Shown: positions 9,060 to 18,318, numbered from the stretch's first letter. The stretch is DNA of 64,000 nucleotides from Pelosinus propionicus DSM 13327 (GCF_900114615.1 NZ_FOTS01000004.1:62001-126000), one strand, 5' to 3'. Numbers and translations: made by a program. Notes: generated by a model not told the origin, from the letters alone.

Positions 9060-9749
9060 TTATATACTTGCTCCAGTAATTAATTCTCTTTTTGTATGTT
9101 TTTCTGCTACTGCAGCAGTTTCTTCAATACCAGTAATAATATGCTGCATCGATATTTCAATATTTCCTAAGATATCATTAATCTTTTTAGTTGCCTCTAC
9201 ACTATCTTCTGATAACTTGCGAACTTCTGTAGCTACTACAGCAAACCCTCTGCCATGTTCGCCAGCTCGTGCAGCTTCAATCGCTGCATTTAAACCCAGT
9301 AAATTGGTCTGCTGTGATACTTTATTAATAAAATCAATCACTTCGTGGGTGTTATTAATATGACTTTTTGCTTCACTTACAGATTGTGACAATACTGCAA
9401 CCTTTTCATTTAATTCTTCGCTCATTAAAACCTGAGATTTAATTAAATGATACAACATACCTGTTATAAAGTCATCTACCACTTTAATATTCGGTGTTTT
9501 ATGCTCTTCAATTAATTGATTTACTTTCTGGTTGCCAGTAATATTTAGCACCACATTAACTGTCGGCATTTTAAGACCATCACGAACATCATTAAATGTA
9601 CGAATTCCTAATTTTTGTGCCAGTTGTATTGCTACAGCATCTGATTTTACATCCACAACCCCGACAACTTCCAAATCAGGAACTTGACTCGCCATTTCGA
9701 TAATGCCAACGCCACCTCTACCACCGCCAACTAACAAAATATTAATCAC
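9060..9749 (-). CDS. Soluble chemoreceptor-like protein: Rossmann NAD-binding domain fused to MCP signalling tip
   Basis: A 229-residue protein with no membrane segment. Residues 2-105 form a Rossmann fold of the dehydrogenase/DapB-like kind, with the dinucleotide loop [11 protein letters not shown] at the start and VVGVVD at the end of the second strand. Residues 110-225 are a methyl-accepting chemotaxis signalling hairpin with the highly conserved tip [16 protein letters not shown]. The GTG at 9749 is used because GGGAGG lies seven bases upstream. The design suggests that a nucleotide cofactor or redox state is read out to CheA/CheW. This is inference; no che genes are in the window. The signalling region is short, so it may form compact arrays or act outside chemotaxis. 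Confidence 0.85.
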   Translation of the reverse strand: MINILLVGGGRGGVGIIEMASQVPDLEVVGVVDVKSDAVAIQLAQKLGIRTFNDVRDGLKMPTVNVVLNITGNQKVNQLIEEHKTPNIKVVDDFITGMLYHLIKSQVLMSEELNEKVAVLSQSVSEAKSHINNTHEVIDFINKVSQQTNLLGLNAAIEAARAGEHGRGFAVVATEVRKLSEDSVEATKKINDILGNIEISMQHIITGIEETAAVAEKHTKRELITGASI

Positions 9750-10000
9750 AGATTCGCCTCCCAATATTGTTACACTACGAAACCAAGTATTCCCTTATTA
9801 TACATTATACTATAAATCCGCATTATCCACATCAGCATATTTTTATTATTTTTACTCCTCTAATGGATAATAAAACAAACTTCTTAAAGAGTTTTACTAC
9901 TAATCACATAAATCAAAAAGGATTTTCTTCTTGCCTCCAGAATAATCATTAGTCTAAGAAATATATGACTATATTTAATTATGTCGAACGGAATGAAGTA

Positions 10001-10924
10001 ATGACCTATCTCCTACTCCTTATTTTTCTATTCTCTTTACCCAATCTTGTCCAAGCTCAGCAACTACTTCTGGAGGGAGATGCAACCGTCAAATATGAAT
10101 CCCGTCAATATAAAGAAGTCAATATTGCCGACATGAACTTTATTGAACGGACTATACGCCTAAATGGAAGTGCTCCACTCTCTGCCAAAACCTCACTTTT
10201 CTTTCGTTTCGGTCACCGGTCTTATAGTGGAGACATTATGGATTCGGATAAGAACAAGATAGATCAATACGGTCTACGATGGAAAAATAGTCATAAAGTC
10301 GTTACATTGGGCAGCCAAGAGGCTTACGTAAGTGCATCTGGCGCGATGTTTGATAATAGTTCAAACATTGGCGAAGGTATGTTTAAAGGCATTGACTATC
10401 GTGATAAAAACGGTCATAACGCGTATCATTTTATTGGTGGGCGCATTGATTCTGCTCTTTTTGCCGATAACCAATCCCGCAGCCTTTTGGGAGCGGAATG
10501 GGCTCGTTATTTTGGTGATGTTCGATTATTATTTAGCTACCTGCATATTCCCGATTTGCCCAAACAGGCTGATGATTTTACAGGATTTAGCCTCAGTTCC
10601 CCCTTGGGTAAAGCAGAATTACTTACAGAAATGGCATTTTCTTCTGCACCCACTGACAATAAGGCCTTTCTTCTCGGCGTGAAATACTCTCCCATTAAGC
10701 ATCAGACGATAAAATTAATCGTGGGAAAATTGCCTGACAACGCTGTACCAAAAGGAAAATCCAGCCTCGGCGGCTATGATAATGGCATCCGTGGTTTCCA
10801 GATTTCCACTATTCATGCATTAACGCTGTCCAATCGATTAGTTGTGAAGTATAGTCACGTCAGAACCATTACAGGGAATATTCCGATTCGAAAAACGGAA
10901 GTTGAGTATACACAATTGTTTTAG
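10001..10924 (+). CDS. Probable outer-membrane beta-barrel protein
   Basis: A signal peptide (MTYLLLLIFLFSLPNLVQA, cut near AQA/QQ) is followed by about 285 residues of alternating polar and hydrophobic stretches rich in aromatic residues, ending in an aromatic-rich strand with terminal QLF. This is the pattern of a 12-16 stranded outer-membrane barrel with a C-terminal phenylalanine. Together with the spore genes it indicates a diderm, spore-forming Negativicute. The ATG at 10001 is preferred over an in-frame one 12 codons upstream because it begins the signal peptide; neither has a strong ribosome-binding site. Substrate and exact family are unknown. Confidence 0.65.
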   Translation: MTYLLLLIFLFSLPNLVQAQQLLLEGDATVKYESRQYKEVNIADMNFIERTIRLNGSAPLSAKTSLFFRFGHRSYSGDIMDSDKNKIDQYGLRWKNSHKVVTLGSQEAYVSASGAMFDNSSNIGEGMFKGIDYRDKNGHNAYHFIGGRIDSALFADNQSRSLLGAEWARYFGDVRLLFSYLHIPDLPKQADDFTGFSLSSPLGKAELLTEMAFSSAPTDNKAFLLGVKYSPIKHQTIKLIVGKLPDNAVPKGKSSLGGYDNGIRGFQISTIHALTLSNRLVVKYSHVRTITGNIPIRKTEVEYTQLF

Positions 10925-10971
10925 CAGTAGTTAAATTAACCTTCCGTTGATTTAAACTACACTGATTATGC

Positions 10972-11004
10972 AAATAGCCGCTCCAATGACAGGAGCGGCT
11001 ATTT
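10972..11004. terminator. Bidirectional terminator between convergent genes
   Basis: AAATAGCCGCTCC (10972-10984) and GGAGCGGCTATTT (10992-11004) are perfect 13-bp arms with a seven-base loop, between the barrel gene (+) and the charged secreted protein gene (-). Confidence 0.85.
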
Positions 11005-11006
11005 GA

Positions 11007-11330
11007 TTACCTATTTTCTCGGATTTTACGAAATTCTATTTCATGGCGTTCTTTTTCATGTTTCTGTCTTTCGTGCCATTGATTTTCTGTTTCATGAGGG
11101 CGTCTCTTCATTTCTTGTTCATGGCGTTTCTTTTCAGCATGTTCCCGCTCTTGTCGGTCCTTTTCACCACGTTCTGGTTGATTCGGCTTGTTTTCTTGTC
11201 GATCATATTGCTGCTGCATGGGAGTTAAATCGGGATGCTGAGGCGAAGCTTCTATTACAGATGCACCTATCCCTAGCTGCATGACACCTAACATTGAATA
11301 AATGGCTATTTTCTTAATTATATTTTTCAT
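11007..11330 (-). CDS. Secreted, highly charged small protein
   Basis: A 107-residue protein with a clear N-terminal signal peptide (about 1-28, cleavage near VIEAS) and a mature part almost entirely of charged residues with repeated RHEQE, WHERQ and ERHEIE elements. It probably forms one long helix. ATG 11330 follows AAGGAGGA. A decayed paralogue is at 57333-57662 on the other strand. I do not recognise a named family. Repeated His/Glu could bind metal, but that is speculation. Confidence 0.8.
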   Translation of the reverse strand: MKNIIKKIAIYSMLGVMQLGIGASVIEASPQHPDLTPMQQQYDRQENKPNQPERGEKDRQEREHAEKKRHEQEMKRRPHETENQWHERQKHEKERHEIEFRKIRENR

Positions 11331-11433
11331 TTATAGTTCCTCCTTCATTAGATTAATCTTAGTATAATTTAGATATATGACAAGAAAATGACAGATTCTC
11401 TAAAATGACTTACTATCTTGAATAAAACAGCAA

Positions 11434-11473
11434 AATCGCCCTAGCAAGAAGGCCCTTTCCTCACTAAGGCGGT
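11434..11473 (-). terminator. Putative terminator of the cotJ operon
   Basis: On the minus strand ACCGCC-TTAG pairs imperfectly with CTAG-GGCGAT, followed by TTTTGC. It lies 12 bases after the cotJC stop. Confidence 0.5.
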
Positions 11474-11484
11474 TATTATCATCC

Positions 11485-12078
11485 CTATTTTTTTATCGTG
11501 CAACCGCACCACATATTTTTCTTCCCCATATGTTCCTGTATATCATTTAAACATTCACCAAACCGTTGGAAATGTACGACTTCTCTTTGCCATAGAAAAC
11601 GAAGCATATCCTTCACACAAGGATCATTCGTCATCTCAATGAGATGTTCATAGGTAACACGAGCTTTTTGCTCGGCCGCCATATCCTCGGTTAGATCTGC
11701 TATTGGATCACCCAGGCAAGCAATATACTGCGCAGACCAGGGAACACCATTCGCATCTGTCCAAAATAGTCCATGATTATGCTGGACATATTGCCCTCCC
11801 CACCCTGCTGCTTCATAATCTTGAGGACTTGCTCCCTCAGTCAGTTTATATACCAGGGCTGCAATCATTTCCATATGCGCCAATTCTTCTGTGCCGATGT
11901 CCGTCAGTAATGCAATTGCTTTATTGGTTGGCATAGAATAGCGTTGATTCAAATAGCGCAAGGATGCACCTAGCTCGCCATCTGGCCCTCCATATTGGGT
12001 AACTACTAGCTTGGCGAATCCTACATCAGGTCGAGTAACCTTTACGGGGTGCTGTAAACTTTTTTCATATATCCACAT
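11485..12078 (-). CDS. cotJC: Spore coat protein CotJC (manganese-catalase-like)
   Basis: CotJC is a ferritin-like, Mn-catalase-related inner coat protein. The 197-residue product starts MWIYEKSLQHPVKV, as the family does, and has the QYGGPDGELGASLRYL and DIGTEELAHMEMIA segments (Glu and His metal ligands) and a late QREVVHFQRFGE block. The longest open frame would add 26 residues that overlap cotJB out of phase; ATG 12078, with GGGGGA upstream, is the start that matches the family. It is the third gene of a cotJA-cotJB-cotJC operon. Confidence 0.95.
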   Translation of the reverse strand: MWIYEKSLQHPVKVTRPDVGFAKLVVTQYGGPDGELGASLRYLNQRYSMPTNKAIALLTDIGTEELAHMEMIAALVYKLTEGASPQDYEAAGWGGQYVQHNHGLFWTDANGVPWSAQYIACLGDPIADLTEDMAAEQKARVTYEHLIEMTNDPCVKDMLRFLWQREVVHFQRFGECLNDIQEHMGKKNMWCGCTIKK

Positions 12079-12094
12079 TATGCAATTCCCCCAT

Positions 12095-12352
12095 CTATAT
12101 TTCCCAAGGCCAGGGACTTTCCACCCATTGCCATGGTTCTTTAGAATATCCGCCAAATCCGAAATTTAAAAGAGGCCCAAATTCGTCTTGATAAGCTTGT
12201 TTACGTTTTTCCAGAATTTGAACGGCACAGTTAAAATCATTAATCGCATCAGCATCACAAGGATGAGTGTCTAAATATAAATTAAGTTCTACAGCAACAA
12301 ATTGTATTTCTTGAATTTTCTTTAGCATACTCCTTTGCTTTTCACAATTCAC
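12095..12352 (-). CDS. cotJB: Spore coat protein CotJB
   Basis: An 85-residue CotJB with the family pattern: an N-terminal helix (LKKIQEIQFVAVELNLYLDTHP) and the aromatic-rich tail FGPLLNFGF followed by PWQWVESPWPWE. CotJB is needed for CotJC assembly in the coat. The GTG at 12352 is placed eight bases after GGGAGG; a GTG three codons earlier overlaps that site. The gaps to cotJA (18 bases) and to cotJC (16 bases) show co-transcription. Confidence 0.93.
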   Translation of the reverse strand: MNCEKQRSMLKKIQEIQFVAVELNLYLDTHPCDADAINDFNCAVQILEKRKQAYQDEFGPLLNFGFGGYSKEPWQWVESPWPWEI

Positions 12353-12370
12353 TGCTTTCACCTCCCAATA

Positions 12371-12679
12371 TTACCTTGGTATCGGATATACACCGTATAA
12401 GCTCGGGAATAAGGTTCCCTTCTTTAATGCTTCCTGAGGACTAAAAGCTTCATCATAGCATTGCCATGGAACATATGCATGAGCTAACATCATCTTTACA
12501 TTTGTCTTTTGACAATTATATTTTTCATTCATATTCCACATATTCATACTGTCTCTTTCCAGTTCTTCCCGATCATCATTTTCTTCGACCCGTTCGACTT
12601 TTATCTCAATCGGTTGGTCCTTTATCTCAATCGGTTCGTCCTTTTCTTCAGCCTGTGGATTATATACCTTCCTTTTCAC
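12371..12679 (-). CDS. cotJA: Spore coat-associated protein CotJA
   Basis: A 102-residue CotJA. The C-terminal 50 residues carry the family block MMLAHAYVPWQCYDEAF and end GTLFPSLYGVYPIPR. The N-terminal half is acidic/lysine-rich with a short duplicated element (PIEIKDQPIEIK). Translation starts at GTG 12679, seven bases after GGGGAGGA. It is the first gene of the operon. Confidence 0.9.
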   Translation of the reverse strand: MKRKVYNPQAEEKDEPIEIKDQPIEIKVERVEENDDREELERDSMNMWNMNEKYNCQKTNVKMMLAHAYVPWQCYDEAFSPQEALKKGTLFPSLYGVYPIPR

Positions 12680-12730
12680 TGATTCATCCTCCCCTCATAC
12701 TACTTATTACATTTTATGTAATGGTGTCGC

Positions 12731-12759
12731 GGTATGTGACTTAAAATAAGGAAATATAC
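12731..12759 (-). promoter_or_regulatory. Possible sigma-E promoter of cotJABC
   Basis: On the minus strand GTATATT (12753-12759) is followed after 16 bases by CATACC (12731-12736), resembling the mother-cell sigma-E elements (KMATATT and CATACAHT) with a spacer slightly longer than usual. cotJ is sigma-E dependent in B. subtilis. Confidence 0.35.
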
Positions 12760-12805
12760 TAGAACATAGTCATTTTGAAGCATAAAATACAAAAGTACTT
12801 AAATG

Positions 12806-12851
12806 CAAAGAGCACCGAGTGAAGAATTAGTTCTCCACCCGGTGCTCTTTG
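12806..12851 (-). terminator. Terminator-like hairpin after the PspC gene
   Basis: CAAAGAGCACCG (12806-12817) pairs perfectly with CGGTGCTCTTTG (12840-12851). It lies 60 bases downstream of the PspC gene on the minus strand, between it and cotJA. Confidence 0.65.
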
Positions 12852-12910
12852 TATCTTGCGTTCAGCGCTTCCCTTAAAGATTTCTTTTTTAAACTTATTA
12901 AAAAAACGGA

Positions 12911-13186
12911 TTAGCCCATGGATGGCATAATCAAAAAGGCAAGTATGTATAATAAGATACCTGCCCCCCGGTATAAGACTAATAACGCCCACGCAAATCG
13001 AATGATACTGACATCAATGCCAGTATAATCACTAACCCCGGCGCATACCCCAAAAAGCATGCCGCGAGCTGGATCGAGAGCTAACTGCTTGTGTAAAGAA
13101 TGGATTCCATCTACATCTCCCTGGAAAAATTGCCATGCTGTTAATGCACTTACTAAATAAGCTCCAATACGAATAAGACCAAACAT
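12911..13186 (-). CDS. PspC-domain membrane protein
   Basis: A 91-residue protein whose second half is a PspC domain: LDPARGMLFGVCAGVSDYTG around residues 37-56, then a hydrophobic stretch (about 65-88) ending LAFLIMPS. A first hydrophobic segment lies near residues 5-20. PspC proteins sense or respond to envelope stress in the phage-shock system; no pspA is nearby. An overlapping 77-codon frame at 12759-12992 is a shadow. Confidence 0.85.
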   Translation of the reverse strand: MFGLIRIGAYLVSALTAWQFFQGDVDGIHSLHKQLALDPARGMLFGVCAGVSDYTGIDVSIIRFAWALLVLYRGAGILLYILAFLIMPSMG

Positions 13187-13454
13187 AGCATTCTCACCTC
13201 CCTAGGTATGTTATCCCACATCCTTCATTAATTTATACTTTGATAGATGATAGCAATAGAGACGACCTAGCAGCCGCCTCTATTAGCTATAATTTTTATA
13301 CTGTTACATAATAGGATCATTTATATTTGCACTATAAAGAAAAAATTTAATCAAATAATCAAACACATACAAAACCATTTTCAATAATATATTGCATAGT
13401 GATAGACAATATTTATGTAGAAAGTAAGCCAATGTCTAATTTTACACGGTGACA

Positions 13455-14642
13455 TTATTTAACTCGGTTTAGAGTTCTGGCTTGTCTTGCTAATTTCAAA
13501 CGAGTGCTGCGGCTGGTATCTGGCTCTGGTGCAATATCTTGAAGCAGAACACGATCAGTCTGCCGCCCTACACTCAGAATGAGACCAATTGCCATGAGAT
13601 TAACAATCAATGACGTTCCTCCAAAACTAATAAAAGGCAGTGGTACGCCTACTACTGGAAAGATGCCCGAAACCATAGCGACGTTAATAATAGCTTGGCC
13701 TACAATTAGAAGAATGCTGCCCATCGTCAATAATTTACCCAATCCATCTGGAGCCTTCAAGGCAATGCGTACACCATAATAGGCTAATAAGCCCATAAGA
13801 CATAATACCCCGAGAGCCCCTACGAATCCCATTTCCTGGCACAATACAGCAAATGCAAAATCGGTATGAGCTTCTGGCAAATAGTTAAATTTACTTGACC
13901 CCATGCCAAGACCCGTTCCCCAAAACCCACCGGAACCAATTGCCAGCAAACCTTGTACCGTCTGATAACCGATACCCAATTGATAATCCCAAGGATTGAT
14001 CCATGCAGCAATACGCTCCGCACGATAACTGGCTGCAAAGGTTGCATAAATAAATAAGGCAACACCACCACCCACTAAAGTTAACAGTTGCTGCTTTGGC
14101 AATCCAGCAATCATATACAACATAAGGCTTATGCCAACGATAATAACTGCCGTTCCCATATCAGGCTGCTTCAATACGATCATTCCTAATATTGCTGCAA
14201 TATAAAAAGGTGCAGAAAGCAGGGTAATTCTACGCTTACGATCAATTAGCGGACCTAAAAATCCTGCAGTAATCATAAGTCCGGTCAGTTTTGCTAATTC
14301 GGAAGGCTGGAATTGAAAGCCAATATTTAACCAACGCCGTGCACCATTTACTTCAATACCAACAAAATGTACCGCAATCAGCAAGCTGATCGTTACTAAC
14401 ACGAGTGGAAAAAGAAAACGATTGAATCGATGATAATCGATTCTGCTGATAACCAGCATCGCCATAATCCCAATACTAAAGGAAATCAAATGCCTTTTTA
14501 AATAATAATAACCATCTCCCATTTGCTGACCAGCTTCTACAAAACTAGCACTGAATATATTTACCGTGCCAATCATGAACAATAACAGGGAAATGCAGAT
14601 AACAGCTTCAGCGTTGCTCCGCCACAATTGAGATAACTTCAT
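13455..14642 (-). CDS. ftsW: FtsW/RodA/SpoVE-family peptidoglycan polymerase
   Basis: A SEDS-family lipid II polymerase with about ten membrane segments in 395 residues. Family markers are NIFSAS in TM1, the GARRWLNIGFQFQPSELAKL loop (about residues 99-118) and the PVVGVPLPFISFGGTSLI segment near residues 327-344. It pairs with a class B PBP; the PBP at 474-2435 is a candidate, though not adjacent. FtsW (division) and SpoVE (cortex) cannot be told apart here. ATG 14642 follows AAGGAG. The flanking gap 13187-13454 has only a weak hairpin near 13252-13281. Confidence 0.9.
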   Translation of the reverse strand: MKLSQLWRSNAEAVICISLLLFMIGTVNIFSASFVEAGQQMGDGYYYLKRHLISFSIGIMAMLVISRIDYHRFNRFLFPLVLVTISLLIAVHFVGIEVNGARRWLNIGFQFQPSELAKLTGLMITAGFLGPLIDRKRRITLLSAPFYIAAILGMIVLKQPDMGTAVIIVGISLMLYMIAGLPKQQLLTLVGGGVALFIYATFAASYRAERIAAWINPWDYQLGIGYQTVQGLLAIGSGGFWGTGLGMGSSKFNYLPEAHTDFAFAVLCQEMGFVGALGVLCLMGLLAYYGVRIALKAPDGLGKLLTMGSILLIVGQAIINVAMVSGIFPVVGVPLPFISFGGTSLIVNLMAIGLILSVGRQTDRVLLQDIAPEPDTSRSTRLKLARQARTLNRVK

Positions 14643-14774
14643 TTTGTTTCTCCTTCACTACCCAATAACCCTATTATACAAAATTAATCCCCTAGACCCA
14701 ATAACCAATTTGAGATTTTAGAATATTATATAAGGAAATCGGCATTTATAAATTGGGATAACCGAGGTGATTAT

Positions 14775-15794
14775 ATGGAAATCCAACCTTATCAACTTGT
14801 TGTGATTGATGATACAACTCATGCCTTACTCCTCGTTGATGGTCAACAAGGAGAAATCATTGCTGAAATGCCCTATCCGCCAGATTATACCCCAACAGAG
14901 CTGCTGCTATCATCTGATCAGAGTAAAGTTTATATGCCTGTAGTAAAAGCAAATGGTAAAGGTGCACTCTTCGTAGGAAATTTAGAACAAAGATCCGTCT
15001 ACCGTTTACCGATAGAGCTGCCTCCTCCTACACAATTTACACTGGCGCCAAAAGGTAATTGTGCCTATATAGCAGATCCAAATGGCGGCTTATATTCTCT
15101 AACTATACCGTCTATGTCCCTAACGGCTTGGGGAAATCCAGCAGAAGCGGCCTGTGTCGGTTTAGCTGCAGACCACGATGCGATTTACAGTGTCTGGGAG
15201 CATGACAATCAAGGTACACTGGCAGTATTTAGTACTGCAGGTCAATTACTACAAGAATATTCTTTACCAGGAATACCTACTAATGTAATTCTTCATGGGG
15301 ATGAACACATTTTAGTACCTTTTACCAGTACAACATTTACTTTGGAAGGCATTATGATTTTTACAATCATTAAGGCAACGGAAACAACTCCTGCATCTAT
15401 GACATCACAAAGCTGCTTATACCCTAAAAATAAAACTTCATGTCCTGCCTATCCTTCTCACATTGCAGCTTGTCCTAACGAACAAACTGCCTATGTTGTC
15501 AATGAAGAAAGTGCCTCTATTACAGTGATTGACCTTACCACTGCATCCATTTCCCGTCTCATTGAGCTGAATCGTTCTATATCCTGTTTACATATCATCC
15601 CTGCCAGTCAACTAGCGATTGCTACCAGTCATATTTTTGCTGACCTTAGCATGATCGATTTAGCCAATGGACGCCTACTATCCGTTACAGATACAAAGCG
15701 CGAGCTGTTAGGCTACATCGCACTTGTACCGATTCATCCACCGGATGTTGACACTACAACAACCATCCAGTTAATAAATAAAGACTTGGCGTAA
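14775..15794 (+). CDS. Beta-propeller-like protein of unknown function
   Basis: A 339-residue protein of repeated four-strand units like YVTN/SMP-30-type propellers (for example VVIDDTTHALLLVDGQQG, AYIADPNGGLYSL, AYVVNEESASITVIDL and SMIDLANGRLLSV). No signal peptide or catalytic motif is visible, so it is probably cytoplasmic. ATG 14775 follows GAGGTG. The stop codon is inside the loop of its terminator. No operon partners; function unknown. Confidence 0.75.
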   Translation: MEIQPYQLVVIDDTTHALLLVDGQQGEIIAEMPYPPDYTPTELLLSSDQSKVYMPVVKANGKGALFVGNLEQRSVYRLPIELPPPTQFTLAPKGNCAYIADPNGGLYSLTIPSMSLTAWGNPAEAACVGLAADHDAIYSVWEHDNQGTLAVFSTAGQLLQEYSLPGIPTNVILHGDEHILVPFTSTTFTLEGIMIFTIIKATETTPASMTSQSCLYPKNKTSCPAYPSHIAACPNEQTAYVVNEESASITVIDLTTASISRLIELNRSISCLHIIPASQLAIATSHIFADLSMIDLANGRLLSVTDTKRELLGYIALVPIHPPDVDTTTTIQLINKDLA

Positions 15795-15812
15795 TGCCAA
15801 GTCCTATTTATT
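15783..15812 (+). terminator. Terminator overlapping the propeller gene's stop codon
   Basis: GACTTGGC (15783-15790) pairs with GCCAAGTC (15795-15802), and the TAA stop at 15792-15794 is in the four-base loop. A T-rich tail follows. It also separates the convergent DUF2935 gene. Confidence 0.85.
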
Positions 15813-15824
15813 AATTGTAAGTAT

Positions 15825-17012
15825 TCAATCCTTTTTCTTTCCCAACTGACGAGGCCACTTGCCACTCCACTTATATTTAGCATCACTATTTTTTGTCTCA
15901 ATCACTTGTGCTGTGGAAGAGGTGTCCTCTTCTTCAATCAGGATATCCTCTAGAACCAGCTTTTCTTCTGCGTGTTTCCCTTTGCTTTCAAAATGACTAT
16001 GCTTTTGTTCCTTATTTCCTTTTACTTTATTACTAATCTTCTCTTGCGGTACTTCCTCTATTTTCGGCTCTCTTTCTTTTGTTTCTGGTAAAACCTCTTC
16101 TTCTCTATCTGAATTTATCATCCCTGGTATGGAGCATGTAGCAAAATCGCCGATTTTAGACAATGAAGAAGTTTCATCACAATATTCCAAAGACGCTGCC
16201 GTTGTATTCTTCATAATTCCTTTTTCCATCATTGTCAAGATTAAGAGAAAATGATCCGCTTCTCGTCTAACATGATCAGCTAATAGCGCTGGGATCAAGC
16301 CGACTAACCGACATTCTCTAATCATCTCTTCAGCAGCACGCTTAAAATCTCTAATGCGCAAAACAGCAGCGCGAACATCCTGTAGGAAGCGTTTAAACGA
16401 AGCTACCTCTGGATAGCTCTGCAGCATGCTAGAAAAATCACGGCCTTGCAGGTACAGATCATCAAATTCTTGAGAAAAGCTATTAGCTGTTTGAATCAAA
16501 TTCCGCTCTGATGGATCTAGTAAATGACTAATAAATTTAGCATGGTCCGCCATTATCCGCAGCCAGAACACATTTTCCTGGGCTTTTGCCCCTCCAGATA
16601 AAGCTACTTTTCCATTTTTAATTTTCTCTAACAAACGCATAAAATACTCGGCTTCGCGAGCCATATGATCAAGAAGTAACGGAAAGTTATAACCACCCAG
16701 CTTGCACTCTAACATGCGATGTAATAAATCACGCTTAAACGTATAAAACTCTTTCAATAAGGCTTGGGTGTCAGTCACTAACTCCATGAACTTCTTGTCA
16801 TTTTGCAATCGCTCTGCCCGTACGCGCAAAGACTCAAACTCCTGATAAAAGGCTTGCGCATCGTCAATAAAATCTTCCTGATCACAAGGCAGCCCCGATT
16901 TAATAAATAAAGCATGCTCTTCCATAATCCGTAACCAAAATTTTACCTCTTCTAAGTTAAGTGGTTCCAAGGGCTCAGGAACCATATATGACATGAGTTG
17001 ACGCGACGACAT
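15825..17012 (-). CDS. Double DUF2935 (ferritin/hemerythrin-like) protein with charged tail
   Basis: Two DUF2935 helical repeats occupy about residues 15-135 and 145-265. Each has the pattern FWLRIMxxHAxFI at its start and DHxxREAxxFxxLL at its end, whose His and Glu residues are likely di-metal ligands. The rest (about 270-395) is a low-complexity acidic/lysine-rich tail (EEVLPETKEREPKIEE and similar) ending PRQLGKKKD. ATG 17012 with GGGAGAG seven bases upstream is chosen over a GTG nine codons earlier. DUF2935 proteins are common in spore formers; their role is not established. Confidence 0.8.
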   Translation of the reverse strand: MSSRQLMSYMVPEPLEPLNLEEVKFWLRIMEEHALFIKSGLPCDQEDFIDDAQAFYQEFESLRVRAERLQNDKKFMELVTDTQALLKEFYTFKRDLLHRMLECKLGGYNFPLLLDHMAREAEYFMRLLEKIKNGKVALSGGAKAQENVFWLRIMADHAKFISHLLDPSERNLIQTANSFSQEFDDLYLQGRDFSSMLQSYPEVASFKRFLQDVRAAVLRIRDFKRAAEEMIRECRLVGLIPALLADHVRREADHFLLILTMMEKGIMKNTTAASLEYCDETSSLSKIGDFATCSIPGMINSDREEEVLPETKEREPKIEEVPQEKISNKVKGNKEQKHSHFESKGKHAEEKLVLEDILIEEEDTSSTAQVIETKNSDAKYKWSGKWPRQLGKKKD

Positions 17013-17223
17013 AGCAACACTCTCCCTTTTTGATCCCACTACACATTTATTACATTCTATGCCGAAAGTTTAAATTCTGTCATAAAAAAATGGAACCTAA
17101 CACTTTTATTTTTATCGCTGACTAAACCACCCTAAAACTCTAATTCTATAACAGTGCAAGTAAAAGCGGCGAAGTCGCATTTATCTTAGATTATTACCAA
17201 GTTTAAGTATGTGCTTGCAGCCT

Positions 17224-18093
17224 TTATGAATGAAGATTAATGCAAAGATTAACCACCTTTATTTCCCAGGATCTTCCTGTGTAAGAAAGCACTGTTTCCA
17301 CATGAGCAAGACCATCAGCATTGTAAGCCCCAGAGATACGCTGTATGCCTTTTAATTCATAAATGCCGTCATGATTCATATCAACTGGTTCCAACTTTCC
17401 AAATGGTGTCACCATGAGCTTTGTTTGCTTTTTAAGCTTTCCTTCTTCATTATAAAGACCCAAGCGAAGATAATCGGCAGTACGATTATGAACATCCATC
17501 GTTATACCTGAACCAGCACCGCCATTGATTTCCACTTTAAATCCGTCAAGGAATTGACCGGATACTAAACTTTCATTATTATCTTTCTCATCAAAAAGAA
17601 TGAATGGTGTCTCGCCCAATGCAACAACCTGATTATAGTACCAGCCGCCGCTGCCGCCGGATGCAGCAGTCACCAAGGCATCAACCATTTTATCACCAGT
17701 GAAATCTCTTAATAATAATTTAGCCTGATAACCGCTTATTTTATCCAAAACTATATCGGTTCGCCTGTGATCAGCCCCATTTTCGACAATCAGCTTCATC
17801 GAATCCACATAGGACGAAGAATCTGCTTGCTTATGTCCAATCAGATAAACCGTATCAGCGACTCCATCACCATTGACATCTCCTTCCTGCATATCCAATA
17901 CCTGATAGCCTTCTGGCAGCCATTGCCGCGAAATTACATCCTCTACGCCGCGAGTGGAACCGATAATTCCTCCATTATGATTATAGACGGGTCTGGATAC
18001 ATAATCGATTTGATTTGCTTCGGCAAGACTAGCCAATGGGGCTATCATCAAGCCTAAAGTCAAAACCGCCGTAAAATGATAGTTTTTATACAT
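17224..18093 (-). CDS. Secreted FG-GAP/VCBS-like calcium-binding-loop protein
   Basis: A 289-residue protein with a signal peptide (about 1-26, cut near SLAEA). Three loops resemble EF-hand or FG-GAP calcium loops: GDVNGDGVADTV, RDFTGDKMVDAL and VDMNHDGIYELKG, plus glycine-rich stretches. ATG 18093 follows AGGAGG at good spacing; 16 upstream codons are excluded. It probably acts in the envelope or outside the cell. Exact role unknown. Confidence 0.75.
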   Translation of the reverse strand: MYKNYHFTAVLTLGLMIAPLASLAEANQIDYVSRPVYNHNGGIIGSTRGVEDVISRQWLPEGYQVLDMQEGDVNGDGVADTVYLIGHKQADSSSYVDSMKLIVENGADHRRTDIVLDKISGYQAKLLLRDFTGDKMVDALVTAASGGSGGWYYNQVVALGETPFILFDEKDNNESLVSGQFLDGFKVEINGGAGSGITMDVHNRTADYLRLGLYNEEGKLKKQTKLMVTPFGKLEPVDMNHDGIYELKGIQRISGAYNADGLAHVETVLSYTGRSWEIKVVNLCINLHS

Positions 18094-18249
18094 AACCAAA
18101 TTCCTCCTTTTCCATTCTACTTCTAACCTTATTAACGTCACAGCAACGAAAAAGTAACTATATCGAAAAAATACATTCTAGAGTTATCCTTCCGTGGGAA
18201 CCACCCAAAGCATATAGATGTTCTGCTTCGATCTCTAAGTACATAGTAA

Positions 18250-18300
18250 GAAACCTTCTGGGATAGCATTTTTCAACTATCCCAGAAGGTTTTCTTTTTA
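18250..18300. terminator. Terminator downstream of trmB
   Basis: AAACCTTCTGGGATAG (18251-18266) and CTATCCCAGAAGGTTT (18277-18292) are perfect 16-bp arms with a ten-base loop. It lies 27 bases past the trmB stop; the better T tract is on the plus strand, so it may work both ways. Confidence 0.8.
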
Positions 18301-18318
18301 ACCGCCATTTCTATACCC

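Noticed and set aside
12759-12992. 77-codon frame overlapping the PspC gene
   Set aside because: It overlaps the well-supported PspC frame and the hairpin after it, with no ribosome-binding site.
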